This document shows, one piece after another, positions 51,616 through 60,729 of a DNA stretch of 64,000 nt (positions are counted from its first letter, which is position 1; every line of letters begins with the position of its first letter). This DNA comes from Lachnospiraceae bacterium (GTDB lineage: Bacteria > Bacillota > Clostridia > Lachnospirales > Lachnospiraceae). Location of the stretch: assembly GCA_900168235.1 (NCBI GenBank), contig FUZG01000005.1:62001-126000 (forward strand), in the 5' to 3' direction. Position numbers and translations under genes: made by a program. The notes beneath the pieces are model-generated. The model saw only the letters and a program-made list of their open reading frames with translations. It did no database searches and was not told the origin of the DNA.

Positions 51616-51714
51616 ACGACCCTCTCCAACTTTTGATCTGAAACGTTAAACTATCCCCTAAGGGACGAGTCAATTACTTTTTTCATCACGTCATAACAAA
51701 GGTGATCACCATCT

Positions 51715-52335
51715 TCACTTCAAAGAATCAATCTCATTCTGCAGATTCTGCAGGAATCTTCCTGCATGTGCTCCATCCATCTGCGTATGATGAAATTGGA
51801 AGGACAACATCATATGATAGCTAAATAGCGTTTTGGAATAACGTCCCCATACAATGAACGGATTGTTGAATCCACTGTAGATATTCACAGCCCCTTCGAT
51901 TTCAGTCTCTACAATTGTTGAAGTTCCTATTATCATATGATCTGCTGATAAATCTCTATCCATGCATTTTCCTGCTGTTTCCGTAGTATTTTTCAGGTAT
52001 TCTTTATTGAACTCTTCGATATCTTCTGAAAACAATAGATCACAAGAATTAACTTCACCATTCTTGTTCTTTACGATAGTGTTCACAGCAATGTCATCAT
52101 ATTGAATCAACTTATCGTCAACCGGAAGTATGTAAAATTCTTTAATTTCTGAAGCAGCTTTACCAATGCAATAATCCATCAGCATATTAAACTTCAGACG
52201 TCTTTTTTTACTGACTTTCACAAGATTCGTAACATTGATTTTCTTAAACAGCGTCACCATTGGATTCGGCGCTTTCATCCACAGATAAAATGCCGACTCT
52301 CTGCTGGTTTCCTCAGGTTTTATTTCTTTTACCAT
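51715..52335 (-). CDS. Chloramphenicol acetyltransferase-like protein (CatA family)
   Basis: 206 residues, slightly shorter than typical CAT (about 215-220). The catalytic motif FQFHHTQMDGAHAGRFL (HHxxxDG) is intact, and VNIYSGFNNPFIVWGRYSK matches the substrate pocket region. The fold forms trimers that acetylate chloramphenicol or other hydroxyls. Divergent members in Clostridia do not all confer resistance, so activity is open. Confidence 0.85.
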   Translation of the reverse strand: MVKEIKPEETSRESAFYLWMKAPNPMVTLFKKINVTNLVKVSKKRRLKFNMLMDYCIGKAASEIKEFYILPVDDKLIQYDDIAVNTIVKNKNGEVNSCDLLFSEDIEEFNKEYLKNTTETAGKCMDRDLSADHMIIGTSTIVETEIEGAVNIYSGFNNPFIVWGRYSKTLFSYHMMLSFQFHHTQMDGAHAGRFLQNLQNEIDSLK

Positions 52336-52360
52336 CTCTCTTATAGTCCTTTACACCTAA

Positions 52361-52492
52361 TTATCTCAACAAACCGTAATTTTTCTTATCTTTACCCTCT
52401 TCAAGAGGTGTAAATCCAAGCATGAACCTGGGCTTATCAATGTCTATACGCCTTACAACATATGTGTCATCTCTCATGCTGTGCATTATCAT
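52361..52492 (-). pseudogene. Short open frame, possible gene remnant
   Basis: About 43 codons, MIMHSMRDDTYVVRRIDIDK onward, ending TAA at 52361. It has protein-like composition, but no full-length gene, no ribosome binding site and no recognised family. It fills the spacer between the CAT-like and hydrolase genes. Confidence 0.35.
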
Positions 52493-52515
52493 CGGGTAAA
52501 TGATGCTATTTGATC

Positions 52516-53562
52516 TTATAAGCACAAATCCGTAAACAGATCATTAAAAATCCGCCTTGTTTTTTCCCCGTCCTCATAAATGGGACTATGAGCGCATCCT
52601 TCATAGAAAAAGAACTTTTTCTCAGGTGCTTCTACCATTTCATAGTATTCCTCCTGTAATGATGTACAGCAGGTCATATCGTTTTCACCTGCAAAGAAAT
52701 ATATGGGTATGTCTATATTTTGAATCTCTTCAAAAGCATTGAATAGCCACGATTCATTGGAAACCGCATATTTTCCGGAAGCTATCTTTCCCCTCCATAT
52801 GTTGATTCGCTCACCTGGTGTGTAAGCCTTTATCCGAAGGCTCGGAAAGAATAAATCCGTTATTACATTATCCATATCGGATGTTGTTCCGACTCCGAGA
52901 GAGTGCATGGCCTCGTCGCGGAGGCTGGAATTAGTATATCTTCGGTAATCCTCTTCTGAGTCCTTTATTTTGTATTCATCGAACTTCGAAGCCATTGAGC
53001 TGTTACCCTGTTCTTCGTAACACTTTCGCATATAATCGTATGCTATCAGCTCCGACTGCTGCTGATTGCAAATCTGAGACATTGCAAAATATGCACTATA
53101 ATTCTCCGGAAACTGTTTCACGGCATTGAGCGCGATATATGTTCCGAACGAATGACCCATTATATAAATTTTGTCCTGACTAAACCTATCTTTTAGATAA
53201 TTTGTTACCTGTAAAACATCATCTATAAACCTGTCCTTAGTCATGCTGTCCGGATCGGTACTGCCGTCAAATGACAGCCCTGTCCCTCTGTAGTCAAAAT
53301 AGCATACAGTAAAATACTCGGGTAGCACGGAAGGATAGAGACTTTCCAAGAGATATTGCGGTATTCCCGGTCCTCCGCCACAGACTAAAAGCACAGGATT
53401 GTCTTCCTTATCAGATAATAATATAAGCCCCAGCTTTGCTCCATCGATTTCCAGTGTTGTCTTCTCGCTAAGACTGTGTCCTTTAGGAAGTCTGCCCAAA
53501 CTTGGAGGGAGTAGAATTATTATGATAAGTATTAAAACTACCGGTATAATTATCCATTTCAT
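52516..53562 (-). CDS. Alpha/beta hydrolase (proline iminopeptidase-like), membrane-anchored
   Basis: About 348 residues from the ATG at 53562. A hydrophobic N-terminal anchor (WIIIPVVLILIIIILLPPSL) precedes the hydrolase domain: GGGPGIPQYLLES (oxyanion loop), CYFDYRGTGLS, nucleophile elbow GHSFG, acid region AGENDMTC and His in GCAHSPIYED. It is of the S33 peptidase-like kind and is probably exposed outside the membrane. Substrate unknown. Confidence 0.85.
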   Translation of the reverse strand: MKWIIIPVVLILIIIILLPPSLGRLPKGHSLSEKTTLEIDGAKLGLILLSDKEDNPVLLVCGGGPGIPQYLLESLYPSVLPEYFTVCYFDYRGTGLSFDGSTDPDSMTKDRFIDDVLQVTNYLKDRFSQDKIYIMGHSFGTYIALNAVKQFPENYSAYFAMSQICNQQQSELIAYDYMRKCYEEQGNSSMASKFDEYKIKDSEEDYRRYTNSSLRDEAMHSLGVGTTSDMDNVITDLFFPSLRIKAYTPGERINIWRGKIASGKYAVSNESWLFNAFEEIQNIDIPIYFFAGENDMTCCTSLQEEYYEMVEAPEKKFFFYEGCAHSPIYEDGEKTRRIFNDLFTDLCL

Positions 53563-53815
53563 TTTTATTGCCCACCAATGATTTAATATGTAAAAAATCA
53601 ATTTTACTATACCAATAATACAATAAGAGACCACTCCCCACACGTGAAATGGTCTCTTCTGCACTGATTTAGATAACGTGAATATTATTGATCAGCATTC
53701 GTTTAGTTCTTTTAATATTGTAAAAGCTTGCTTATTTTCAATTTTCGATATAACTATGTTGGCTTCCTTGATGAAAAATTCGAACAGCTCAGGGCTGTAA
53801 CGAGGTCTGAACTTA

Positions 53816-54226
53816 TCAAAAGTGCTTTATAACCATGGCTGAATAATTTTCATATTGTTTAAATCCAAATCGCTCATAAAATGGAATAGTTTTAGAATCC
53901 GATGGCATAATCTTAACATAAAGATGATTTTTGAAATGAGCTAATAGACGTTTCATAAGTTCATCCCCAATGTGTTGCCCTTGATATTCAGGATCTACAA
54001 GCAAGTAATGAATAAAAGCAATTGTCTCACCATCATCTATCGCTCTTACAAGCCCAACTAATCGGTTTTCATCCCAAGCTGAAATAACATGAGATGAGTT
54101 ATTAAAAGCTCTTACTAATTTATCTGGATATTTACCCGATTCCCAATTTACAGAAAGGAAAAGTCTTTTAATATCCATAGGACAAAAATCTTTAGTTTCT
54201 TTATATTCTATATTCATACCCAACAT
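53816..54226 (-). CDS. GNAT family acetyltransferase
   Basis: 136 residues. YLLVDPEYQGQHIGDELMKR is the acetyl-CoA site, and IPFYERFGFKQYENYSAM the end block. An ATG nine bases inside (54217) is an alternative start. It lies 3 bases after the kinase-like gene. Confidence 0.85.
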   Translation of the reverse strand: MLGMNIEYKETKDFCPMDIKRLFLSVNWESGKYPDKLVRAFNNSSHVISAWDENRLVGLVRAIDDGETIAFIHYLLVDPEYQGQHIGDELMKRLLAHFKNHLYVKIMPSDSKTIPFYERFGFKQYENYSAMVIKHF

Positions 54227-54229
54227 CTC

Positions 54230-54790
54230 TTATAACATCATTTTCAATTCCAAACAGTATTCCATGAACTCCGGGGTTTTAGACCAGTATTTTATTCCCC
54301 AGTTCTCGAAGTCCCACTCTTCCATATAGTCATTGCACTCATAATCAATATAGAAAAACTCTCCATCATGAACAACAAAATTCGTCGGAAAATAATCAAT
54401 ATTGGTCTTGGCAGGATATAGGAGTTCACACATTGCTTTTACCTGTCTTATATAATCAGGATCCATCTGATCTCTGGCGACAAGTTCATAAATGGTCTCA
54501 CCGTCTATGTATTCCTTCACAATGCGTTCTTTATCAATATCAACATCAATCATTTTAGGCATTCGGATTCCAATCGAAGTCAGTCTTTTGTAATCATTTA
54601 TTTCAGACTGGATCTTGTCACCAAACTGATAATATGCGCATGGCTCGTGGTGGATCTGTTTTAAGACATACTCCTTACCATCCTTTACTGCCAGGTATGA
54701 ATATCCTCCCTTACCCTTGCCAAGGAGCTTCTTAATCTCATAGTTGACTCCATTAACACTACATTCTTCACCGTGACCTGTTTCAAACAT
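54230..54790 (-). CDS. Small protein-kinase-like phosphotransferase
   Basis: 186 residues. LLGKGKGGYSYLAVKDGKEY is a Gly-rich loop, VLKQI holds the ATP-binding Lys, and FVVHDGEFFYIDYECNDY has the metal-binding Asp. The reduced C-lobe resembles Bud32/aminoglycoside-phosphotransferase-type kinases. A region NIDYFPTNF takes the place of the catalytic loop, so Asp is replaced or shifted. Function unknown; the GNAT gene follows immediately. Confidence 0.7.
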   Translation of the reverse strand: MFETGHGEECSVNGVNYEIKKLLGKGKGGYSYLAVKDGKEYVLKQIHHEPCAYYQFGDKIQSEINDYKRLTSIGIRMPKMIDVDIDKERIVKEYIDGETIYELVARDQMDPDYIRQVKAMCELLYPAKTNIDYFPTNFVVHDGEFFYIDYECNDYMEEWDFENWGIKYWSKTPEFMEYCLELKMML

Positions 54791-54815
54791 AAGACTCCCT
54801 TCCCTCTGCCATCAG

Positions 54816-55037
54816 TCAAATAGCTGCCTGTACTGTAATAGCCTTAAATCCCTCCTGAACATAATCAGGAAAACTCACCGCATAATATACACCGTCAATC
54901 CTATTGGGATATATGGGCAGGATAATCATTATCACCGCAAGCACATCTATAATTCCAAGAAGCATATCGCAGATATATCTGATATTGTCCCTGTTCTCTT
55001 TTTCGGCGATTGATACCATCTTTTCTGCCGACAGCAA
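54816..55037 (-). pseudogene. C-terminal fragment of an XRE regulator with membrane tail
   Basis: The frame enters from inside the hydrolase gene as AVSIDELLSAEKMVSIAEKE and goes on to a hydrophobic stretch LLGIIDVLAVIMIILPIY and YYAVSFPDY. This is the C-terminal half of the XRE-type proteins with a membrane tail that are common in Lachnospiraceae. The HTH part is missing, so it is a remnant joined to the 3' end of the upstream gene. Confidence 0.6.
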
Positions 55038-55056
55038 TTCGTCTATAGATACTGCT

Positions 55057-55971
55057 TCATGATTCTCCTTCTTGTAATGCCTTCATTAATACTTCAAAAT
55101 CACTCAAATGAATATAATGTCCACTATTGTGTGCTCTTAACAAGATCGATTTTTCTGAAAAAGTAAGGTATTCCTGCATCAAAGACTGCCACAGCTCTTC
55201 AACTTTTTCTGCAAATTCTTTTGTGGTTTGTCCAAATTCCATTATTTCTTTTATTTCAAATTCACTTCCATGGGTTATAAGTACGATAGGAATCTGCGGA
55301 AAGTTCCCTCTTTCTTTTAATTGACAGATCTCCTTTTCCTCATGTGCCAGGCGAAATTCCTCTAAGGCGGCATCATGAAGTTCTACCTTTGTTAATTCAT
55401 CTAAAATGTATTTCTTTGCTTCCGGTGTAAATTGATCATAGTAATAAAATGGTGGTGCTTTTTTCATAATGAGTTTAATCACAAATCCCAAATGCCAAGA
55501 AGCCATTTTCCGCATTATTACAAAGTTTTCTGATTTATCAAACCCACTCTTTTTCTGCTCATCAGCTGTTGTAAATACTGATTTATATGTATTGTCATTT
55601 GCAGACAAAGGATCTACAAACACTATGCCACGAATCATATTAGGATACAATCTGGCAAATTGCTGCGCATACAGACCACCCTGTGAATGTGCCAAAATAA
55701 TAATCTTACTTTTACAGGGTAGTTCCATTAACAAAGTATGTAATTCTTCGGCTATATTTTTCGGCGAGCGCGCCTTGTAAATATTTCTTCCGCGCTCATA
55801 CAAAAGAACGGTAAATTGTTCTGAAAGTTGCTCTGCAATGTGCCACCACTCACCGGCAACTGCGCCAAGCCCCATTTCAATAACCAAATCAATATCTCCC
55901 TCGCCAAATATGCAATAGGCTATATTCTGGCCCTCTATCATTTTGCTATCCAGAGATAAAGACTTTTTCAT
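55057..55971 (-). CDS. Alpha/beta hydrolase
   Basis: 304 residues, no signal peptide. LVIEMGLGAVAGEWWHI (oxyanion region), LLYERGRNIYKAR, nucleophile elbow LAHSQGGLYAQQFARLYP, and His in AHNSGHYIHLSD. Soluble hydrolase with unknown substrate. It lies alone, with a terminator-like hairpin and a large repeat upstream. Confidence 0.85.
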   Translation of the reverse strand: MKKSLSLDSKMIEGQNIAYCIFGEGDIDLVIEMGLGAVAGEWWHIAEQLSEQFTVLLYERGRNIYKARSPKNIAEELHTLLMELPCKSKIIILAHSQGGLYAQQFARLYPNMIRGIVFVDPLSANDNTYKSVFTTADEQKKSGFDKSENFVIMRKMASWHLGFVIKLIMKKAPPFYYYDQFTPEAKKYILDELTKVELHDAALEEFRLAHEEKEICQLKERGNFPQIPIVLITHGSEFEIKEIMEFGQTTKEFAEKVEELWQSLMQEYLTFSEKSILLRAHNSGHYIHLSDFEVLMKALQEGES

Positions 55972-56095
55972 TTAGAATCTCCTTTATTGTTATTTTCCCA
56001 GTAATCTACTCATCCCAGGATTTTCTTATACCGAACGCTCCTTTTCGCTTAACTCTTTGGAACATCCTAGAACAAAAATATCAGAAAAACAAAAA

Positions 56096-56127
56096 ACAGG
56101 TCTTATCTTACACTGATAAAGACCTGT
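56096..56127 (-). terminator. Terminator hairpin
   Basis: ACAGGTCTTATC and GATAAAGACCTGT pair with one bulge; TTTTTTGTTTTT follows on the minus strand. It would end transcripts coming from the repeat or the PhzF gene. The rest of 55972-56095 shows nothing I recognise. Confidence 0.75.
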
Positions 56128-56144
56128 CTTTCACTTAATTATCT

Positions 56145-56530
56145 GCGTTTCACCGAGGCTGAATACAATTATAGATAAAAGAAAAACCCCAGAAATACTG
56201 TGCACAACGAGTCCCCTTGATTCCGCTTCGCTCCATCTTGGTCGCGACAGTTGTCGCGTAAACTCAAAAAAATAACGCCCTTGGAATGCAAGCATTCCAG
56301 GGCGTATTGTTTTGAGTTTGTGTGCCTCGTTGTTTCGCGAAGATTCACCGGGGCACTCTCGCACATAGTGCTCGAATACGTGCCCGTAAAACATCCAAAG
56401 GGATGTTTTACCTCTTTGAGAACTTTTTCACTGCCTTAAGTGCTGTGTTTGTGGCATTTGTAGGACGAGTTGCTGTTTACCTGCTGCGTACGGCAGAAAG
56501 CTCAGGGCTACTGTATGCGACTGGTGGCAA
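56145..56530 (-). ncRNA. Putative large structured RNA, copy 1 (386-bp direct repeat)
   Basis: About 90% identical to 58013-58398 in the same orientation. Stems present in both copies: CAACGAG/CTCGTTG, an extended stem capped by GAATGC-AA-GCATTC, GGGCAC/GTGCCC and AAAACATCC/GGATGTTTT. The A/T-rich arm differs between copies in a compensating way (AAACTC with GAGTTT here, AAAATC with GATTTT in copy 2). The minus strand ends in GGGGTTTTTCTTTT, but the hairpin before it is weaker than in copy 2. Short frames on both strands differ between copies and look spurious. I could not match it to a known RNA class. Confidence 0.5.
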
Positions 56531-56625
56531 TTCTGTTGTTTCTTTCTTAAAACAGGTCTATACAAGTATTATTGTAAGATAATATTCTGGGATAACTCAC
56601 TATGACATCCGCCCTCAAATAATAC

Positions 56626-57408
56626 CTATAAGTCTATGACAATATCTGATACTGCTATAAGTACAGCTTCACCACTTATCGCAATCCTGCCGTTTCCAAG
56701 CATCTCACAGCGGAGATACCCCCCACGTTTTGATACCTGATATGCCTCAATCACATTTTTTCCAAGTTCCCTTGACCAGTAATCAGCAATTTGTACATGA
56801 GCCGAACCACATACCGGATCTTCTGCGATAGAAAGTTTCGGGCAAAAACTTCGTGAAACACAGTCAAAAGTCTTCCCCTGAGCTGTGGCATTTTGTATGC
56901 GTCCATCTATTCTCATTAACGCATCCTGATCAGGATTCGTTTCCCGCACCTGATCCTCTGAATCAAATATGCAAATAAGATCAAGACCCAAAACTGCTTT
57001 TACCGGACGGATGCCAAAGGCTTTCTCCATATCATCTGTAACCGGAATCTCTTTCAGTTCATATGTCGGAAAATCCATCTCGTACAGATTTCCCGTTCGT
57101 TTTACTGTCAGCACTCCGCCCAATGTATTAAACTTTACAATACGACTGTCCGACTCGAAATAATTCAGAATCACAAAAGCCGATGCCAATGTGGCATGAC
57201 CACATAGTTCAACCTCTGTACCCGGTGTAAACCAACGAAGACGATATCCTTCCGCCTCTTTTACTATAAAAGCGGTTTCAGAAAGATTATTCTCCATGGC
57301 AAGTTTCATCATGAATTCTTTTGAAGGCCATTTATCCATAACACAAACCGCTGCTGGATTACCGGAAAAAGGTTTATCTGTAAAAGCATCTACAATATAC
57401 TGTCTCAT
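56626..57408 (-). CDS. PhzF family protein
   Basis: 260 residues. DAFTDKPFSGNPAAVCVMD and NNLSETAFIV (with the catalytic Glu) are the signatures; GTEVELCGHATLASAFVIL and EDPVCGSAHVQIADYW mark the two halves of the diaminopimelate-epimerase-like fold. Most PhzF relatives have no known substrate, and no phenazine genes are nearby. It sits between two direct copies of the 386-bp repeat, together with a GNAT gene. Confidence 0.9.
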   Translation of the reverse strand: MRQYIVDAFTDKPFSGNPAAVCVMDKWPSKEFMMKLAMENNLSETAFIVKEAEGYRLRWFTPGTEVELCGHATLASAFVILNYFESDSRIVKFNTLGGVLTVKRTGNLYEMDFPTYELKEIPVTDDMEKAFGIRPVKAVLGLDLICIFDSEDQVRETNPDQDALMRIDGRIQNATAQGKTFDCVSRSFCPKLSIAEDPVCGSAHVQIADYWSRELGKNVIEAYQVSKRGGYLRCEMLGNGRIAISGEAVLIAVSDIVIDL

Positions 57409-57455
57409 CTTATTTTCTCCTCAAGCCTATCATCAATAAAACTGCAATATATAAC

Positions 57456-57893
57456 TTATAACGTCATTCTCATAGAAGCCACGCCATCAGTACAATTTAC
57501 TTCTACAAATCCCATGCGCTTGTATAATCCATATCCAACCCCCATCACTTCTGGTTTGGTAGTAAATGTGACCTCCTTAAAGCCTAATTTTCTGCTTCTA
57601 TCCAGCATCTCATTCACAAGAACTCTTGCATAACCCTTGCCACGATAATCTGGCTTAATATACAGTCTTTTTGCCTCACATGTTTCTTTATCAATACGCT
57701 TAATTGCTATAGTAGCTATAGGATTCTCATTTTCAAATCCAATCAACAATGCACCATCTTTATAATATGTCTCAAGATCAGCTAATTCTTTATCCAATGA
57801 TACAAAGCAGCTCTCAGCGCCTTTTATCTCAGAGTATTCTATTATAAGTTTCTTCGCTTCTTCGTAATCCCCGCAATCCTTTATTTCAAACAT
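57456..57893 (-). CDS. GNAT family acetyltransferase
   Basis: 145 residues. RLYIKPDYRGKGYARVLVNE is the acetyl-CoA site and LYKRMGFVEVN the end block. It precedes the PhzF gene by 47 bases and probably shares its transcript. Both genes lie between the two 386-bp repeats. Confidence 0.87.
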   Translation of the reverse strand: MFEIKDCGDYEEAKKLIIEYSEIKGAESCFVSLDKELADLETYYKDGALLIGFENENPIATIAIKRIDKETCEAKRLYIKPDYRGKGYARVLVNEMLDRSRKLGFKEVTFTTKPEVMGVGYGLYKRMGFVEVNCTDGVASMRMTL

Positions 57894-58012
57894 ACCGCGC
57901 TCCTTCTCTGATAGTAAGTTTATACTGGATATAATATGTTCTTAATAAACTCTGTGATTGAATTTATAACCGCTATTTTTTATTCTATCCAAGGTACAGG
58001 CGTAAAACAAGG

Positions 58013-58398
58013 GCGTTTCACCACAACTGAATACAATTATAGATAAAAGAAAAACCCCAGAAACACTGAGTTTCTGAGGTAAACAACGAGCCACTTCGAT
58101 TCCGCTTCGCTCCATCTCAGTCGCGAAAAATCAAAAAAATAACGCCCTGAGAATGCAAGCATTCCAGGACGTAATTTTTTGATTTTTTGTTCCTCGTTGT
58201 TTTCGCGAAAATTCACCGGGGCACTCTCGCACATAGTGCTCGAATACGTGCCCGTAAAACATCCAAAGGGATGTTTTACCTCTTTGAGAACTTTTTCAAT
58301 GTCCTAAGTGCTGTGTTTGTGGCATTTCTAGGACGAGTTGCTGTTTACCTGCTGCGTACGGTAGAAAGCTCAGGGCTACTGTATGCGGCTGGTGGCAA
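58013..58398 (-). ncRNA. Putative large structured RNA, copy 2 (386-bp direct repeat)
   Basis: Same stem set as copy 1. On the minus strand the repeat ends in CAGAAAC...GTTTCTG, directly followed by GGGTTTTTCTTTT, a clear rho-independent terminator, so a transcript of about 370 bases reading leftwards is likely. No promoter was recognised with confidence to the right. The repeat fills most of the 635-base gap between the GNAT and YeiH-type genes; the rest shows nothing distinct. Confidence 0.55.
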
Positions 58399-58528
58399 CT
58401 TTAATAACCACGATCAAAAATAATACTCTGATTTTACTTTCTGCTCATTAAATCTTTATCTGTTGTAAGATTATCTTCAGAGATAACGCACTGTTATTCT
58501 CTACAAAGACCTTTACTGCTTTATCACA

Positions 58529-59569
58529 TCACCAAATTCCCATCACATGCTGTAATATGAGACTAACCAGCGTTATACCGATCCAGCAACATCCTCCAAG
58601 TATGATGGGCTTTCCTCCTGATTTTATAAGTTTAATCACATTACTGTTCAGCCCAATTGCCGCCATAGCCATAATGATAAAAAATTTGCTAAGTTCTTTA
58701 AGTGGATTAAACACATCAGAAGAGATACCTATGCTGAGGCAGAAGGTTGTTATGATAGAAGCAAGTACAAAAAACACTATGAACATTGGAAATGCTCTTC
58801 TGAAACTAAATCCACTGGTAGATGTTCCTGTCTTTTTTGCTTCCCGCGCCCTCTGATAAGCAAGAACAAGCGTAATTGGTATGATAGCCAGCGTTCTGGT
58901 CAGTTTCACTGTAACAGCCTTATCCAAAGTCTGACTTCCCAGATTCCACATACTGTCCCATGTTGATGCAGCTGCAGTTACAGATGATGTATCATTAACT
59001 GCAGTTCCGGCAAATATTCCGAATGCGTCGCCTGTCGTAATATCAAATCCGATTATTTTCCCTAATGATGGAAATAAAAGTGCTGCAAGTACATTAAAGA
59101 AAAAAATTACAGAAATCGCTTGCGCCACTTCATCGTCATCGGCATCTATAACCGGTGCGGTTGCAGCTATTGCAGAACCTCCACATATCGAAGAACCAAC
59201 GCCGATAAGCGTTGCTGTATTTCCCTTTATATTCATTACTTTATGAAGGATCCATGCAATACCTAGCGAAGTTGAAATTGTACATATTATTATTGGAAGC
59301 GACTGTTTTCCTGTATCAAGGACAACCGAAAGGTTCATACCGAATCCAAGTAGCACAACAGCGGCCTGTAATATCATCTTTGACGTAAACCTGATTCCGG
59401 CAGATGCTTTTCCTTTATCATTCCAAAATAATGTGATGATCATACCAATAATAATTGCAATTACCGCACCACCTATAACAGGGAATCTTTTCCCTAAGAT
59501 CCAGGAAGGAACTGCTATAGCCAGGCAAACAAAAATTCCCAGATAATTCTTTTTAAGAAAATCCATCAT
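58529..59569 (-). CDS. YeiH family (putative sulfate exporter) membrane protein
   Basis: 346 residues with about ten hydrophobic segments. [20 protein letters not shown] and [15 protein letters not shown] are the two signature re-entrant motifs of the YeiH/UPF0324 family. The family is named for putative sulfate export, but the substrate is not proven. A LysR regulator is transcribed divergently, the standard arrangement for yeiH and yeiE. Confidence 0.88.
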   Translation of the reverse strand: MMDFLKKNYLGIFVCLAIAVPSWILGKRFPVIGGAVIAIIIGMIITLFWNDKGKASAGIRFTSKMILQAAVVLLGFGMNLSVVLDTGKQSLPIIICTISTSLGIAWILHKVMNIKGNTATLIGVGSSICGGSAIAATAPVIDADDDEVAQAISVIFFFNVLAALLFPSLGKIIGFDITTGDAFGIFAGTAVNDTSSVTAAASTWDSMWNLGSQTLDKAVTVKLTRTLAIIPITLVLAYQRAREAKKTGTSTSGFSFRRAFPMFIVFFVLASIITTFCLSIGISSDVFNPLKELSKFFIIMAMAAIGLNSNVIKLIKSGGKPIILGGCCWIGITLVSLILQHVMGIW

Positions 59570-59620
59570 TATACCTCTTTCCTTTTTCTTATTGTTTCAG
59601 GTCTTATTCTATGCCCTTCG

Positions 59621-59649
59621 TTGAAAAAGTTAAAATTATATATTATTAT
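59621..59649 (+). promoter_or_regulatory. Promoter of the LysR gene
   Basis: TTGAAA (59621-59626) and TATTAT (59644-59649) with a 17-base spacer, 39 bases before the ATG, in the divergent YeiH-LysR spacer. Confidence 0.6.
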
Positions 59650-59687
59650 CTAATCATAAATATTTCTTATCGTTGTGGAGATTGAAA

Positions 59688-60569
59688 ATGCTGGATTTTA
59701 GAATTGATACCTTTCTTTGTGTTTGCAAATACCTCAATTTTACCAAGGCTGCAAAAGTGCTCAACATCACTCAGCCCGCTGTTTCTCAGCATATTCATTA
59801 TCTCGAGAATGAATATGGAGTAAAACTGTTTTCTCAAGAAGGTAAAAAACTGTTGATAACTGACAGCGGAAAACTTCTTTATAAAAAAATGAATCAGATT
59901 AAAAACGATGATATAAGACTCAAAGAAAGGCTTACCCAAAAAGACCATAGAATTAAAGAAATCTCTTTTGGCGTTACAATGACCATCGGCGAATATGTAA
60001 TTGCAGCCCCCATCAGCAATTACATTAAGAATCATCCCGATTTTGATATCAAGATTCTTTTCGGAAACACATCAGAGCTTCTCGGAAAGCTACAAGATGG
60101 TATTATAGATTTTGCGCTTATAGAAGGATATTATCCTGAAAACGACTATGAAACCTTACTATTTAGCCGGGAAGAATTTGTCCCCGTTTGCTCATCCAAC
60201 CACTTTTTCGGCAAAAAGCCAAGGAAATTAAAAGATCTATTTTCTGAACGAATATTGATAAGAGAACCCGGGTCAGGAACACGTAATATTTTGGAAAGAT
60301 CTTTAGCTTTGAACAATTACTCCACAAGCAACTTCATCCACTTTATACAGGTTGAAAACATGCATGCAATAATTAGTCTTGTAAAAAGGGACTGTGGTAT
60401 AACCTTTTTATACAAAGCAGCCGTTACATCTGAGTTGAATTCAGGGTCTCTGAAGGTATTATCACTTGATGATTTCAAAATAAAGCATGATTTCACTTTC
60501 ATTTGGCCTAAAGATACTATTTTCACAGAAGAAATCCATAGTATTTGCGAAGAAATCCTTCAATACTGA
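59688..60569 (+). CDS. LysR family regulator
   Basis: 293 residues from the ATG at 59688, with GGAGA upstream. The N-terminal HTH is FTKAAKVLNITQPAVSQHIH followed by YLENEYGVKLF; the C-terminal part has the two-lobed effector domain (FGVTMTIGEYV, LIREPGSGTRNILE). It probably controls the divergent YeiH gene, as YeiE/CysL-type regulators do. The effector is unknown. Confidence 0.9.
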   Translation: MLDFRIDTFLCVCKYLNFTKAAKVLNITQPAVSQHIHYLENEYGVKLFSQEGKKLLITDSGKLLYKKMNQIKNDDIRLKERLTQKDHRIKEISFGVTMTIGEYVIAAPISNYIKNHPDFDIKILFGNTSELLGKLQDGIIDFALIEGYYPENDYETLLFSREEFVPVCSSNHFFGKKPRKLKDLFSERILIREPGSGTRNILERSLALNNYSTSNFIHFIQVENMHAIISLVKRDCGITFLYKAAVTSELNSGSLKVLSLDDFKIKHDFTFIWPKDTIFTEEIHSICEEILQY

Positions 60570-60595
60570 TCATTTATCTAATTCTGATGCAAAAA

Positions 60596-60634
60596 GCCTT
60601 TTCTTAGAAGTAATAAAACCTTCTAAGAAAAGGC
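60596..60634 (+). terminator. Terminator after the LysR gene
   Basis: A perfect 15-base inverted repeat (GCCTTTTCTTAGAAG and its complement) with a 9-base loop lies 27 bases after the LysR stop. The 3' side is not strongly T-rich on the plus strand; on the minus strand TTTTTGC follows. Confidence 0.6.
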
Positions 60635-60729
60635 GAAAATAATTACACTTCGGTTGCATATGAACCCACCTGGAAGTTTGTTACTTTTCCGTGATCGTAA
60701 TCCTCATCCTTGATACATTTAACTGAAAG

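Noticed and set aside
56145-58423. Short open frames inside the 386-bp repeats as small proteins
   Set aside because: The frames are on both strands, differ in length between copies, and the paired substitutions preserve stems instead of protein sequence.
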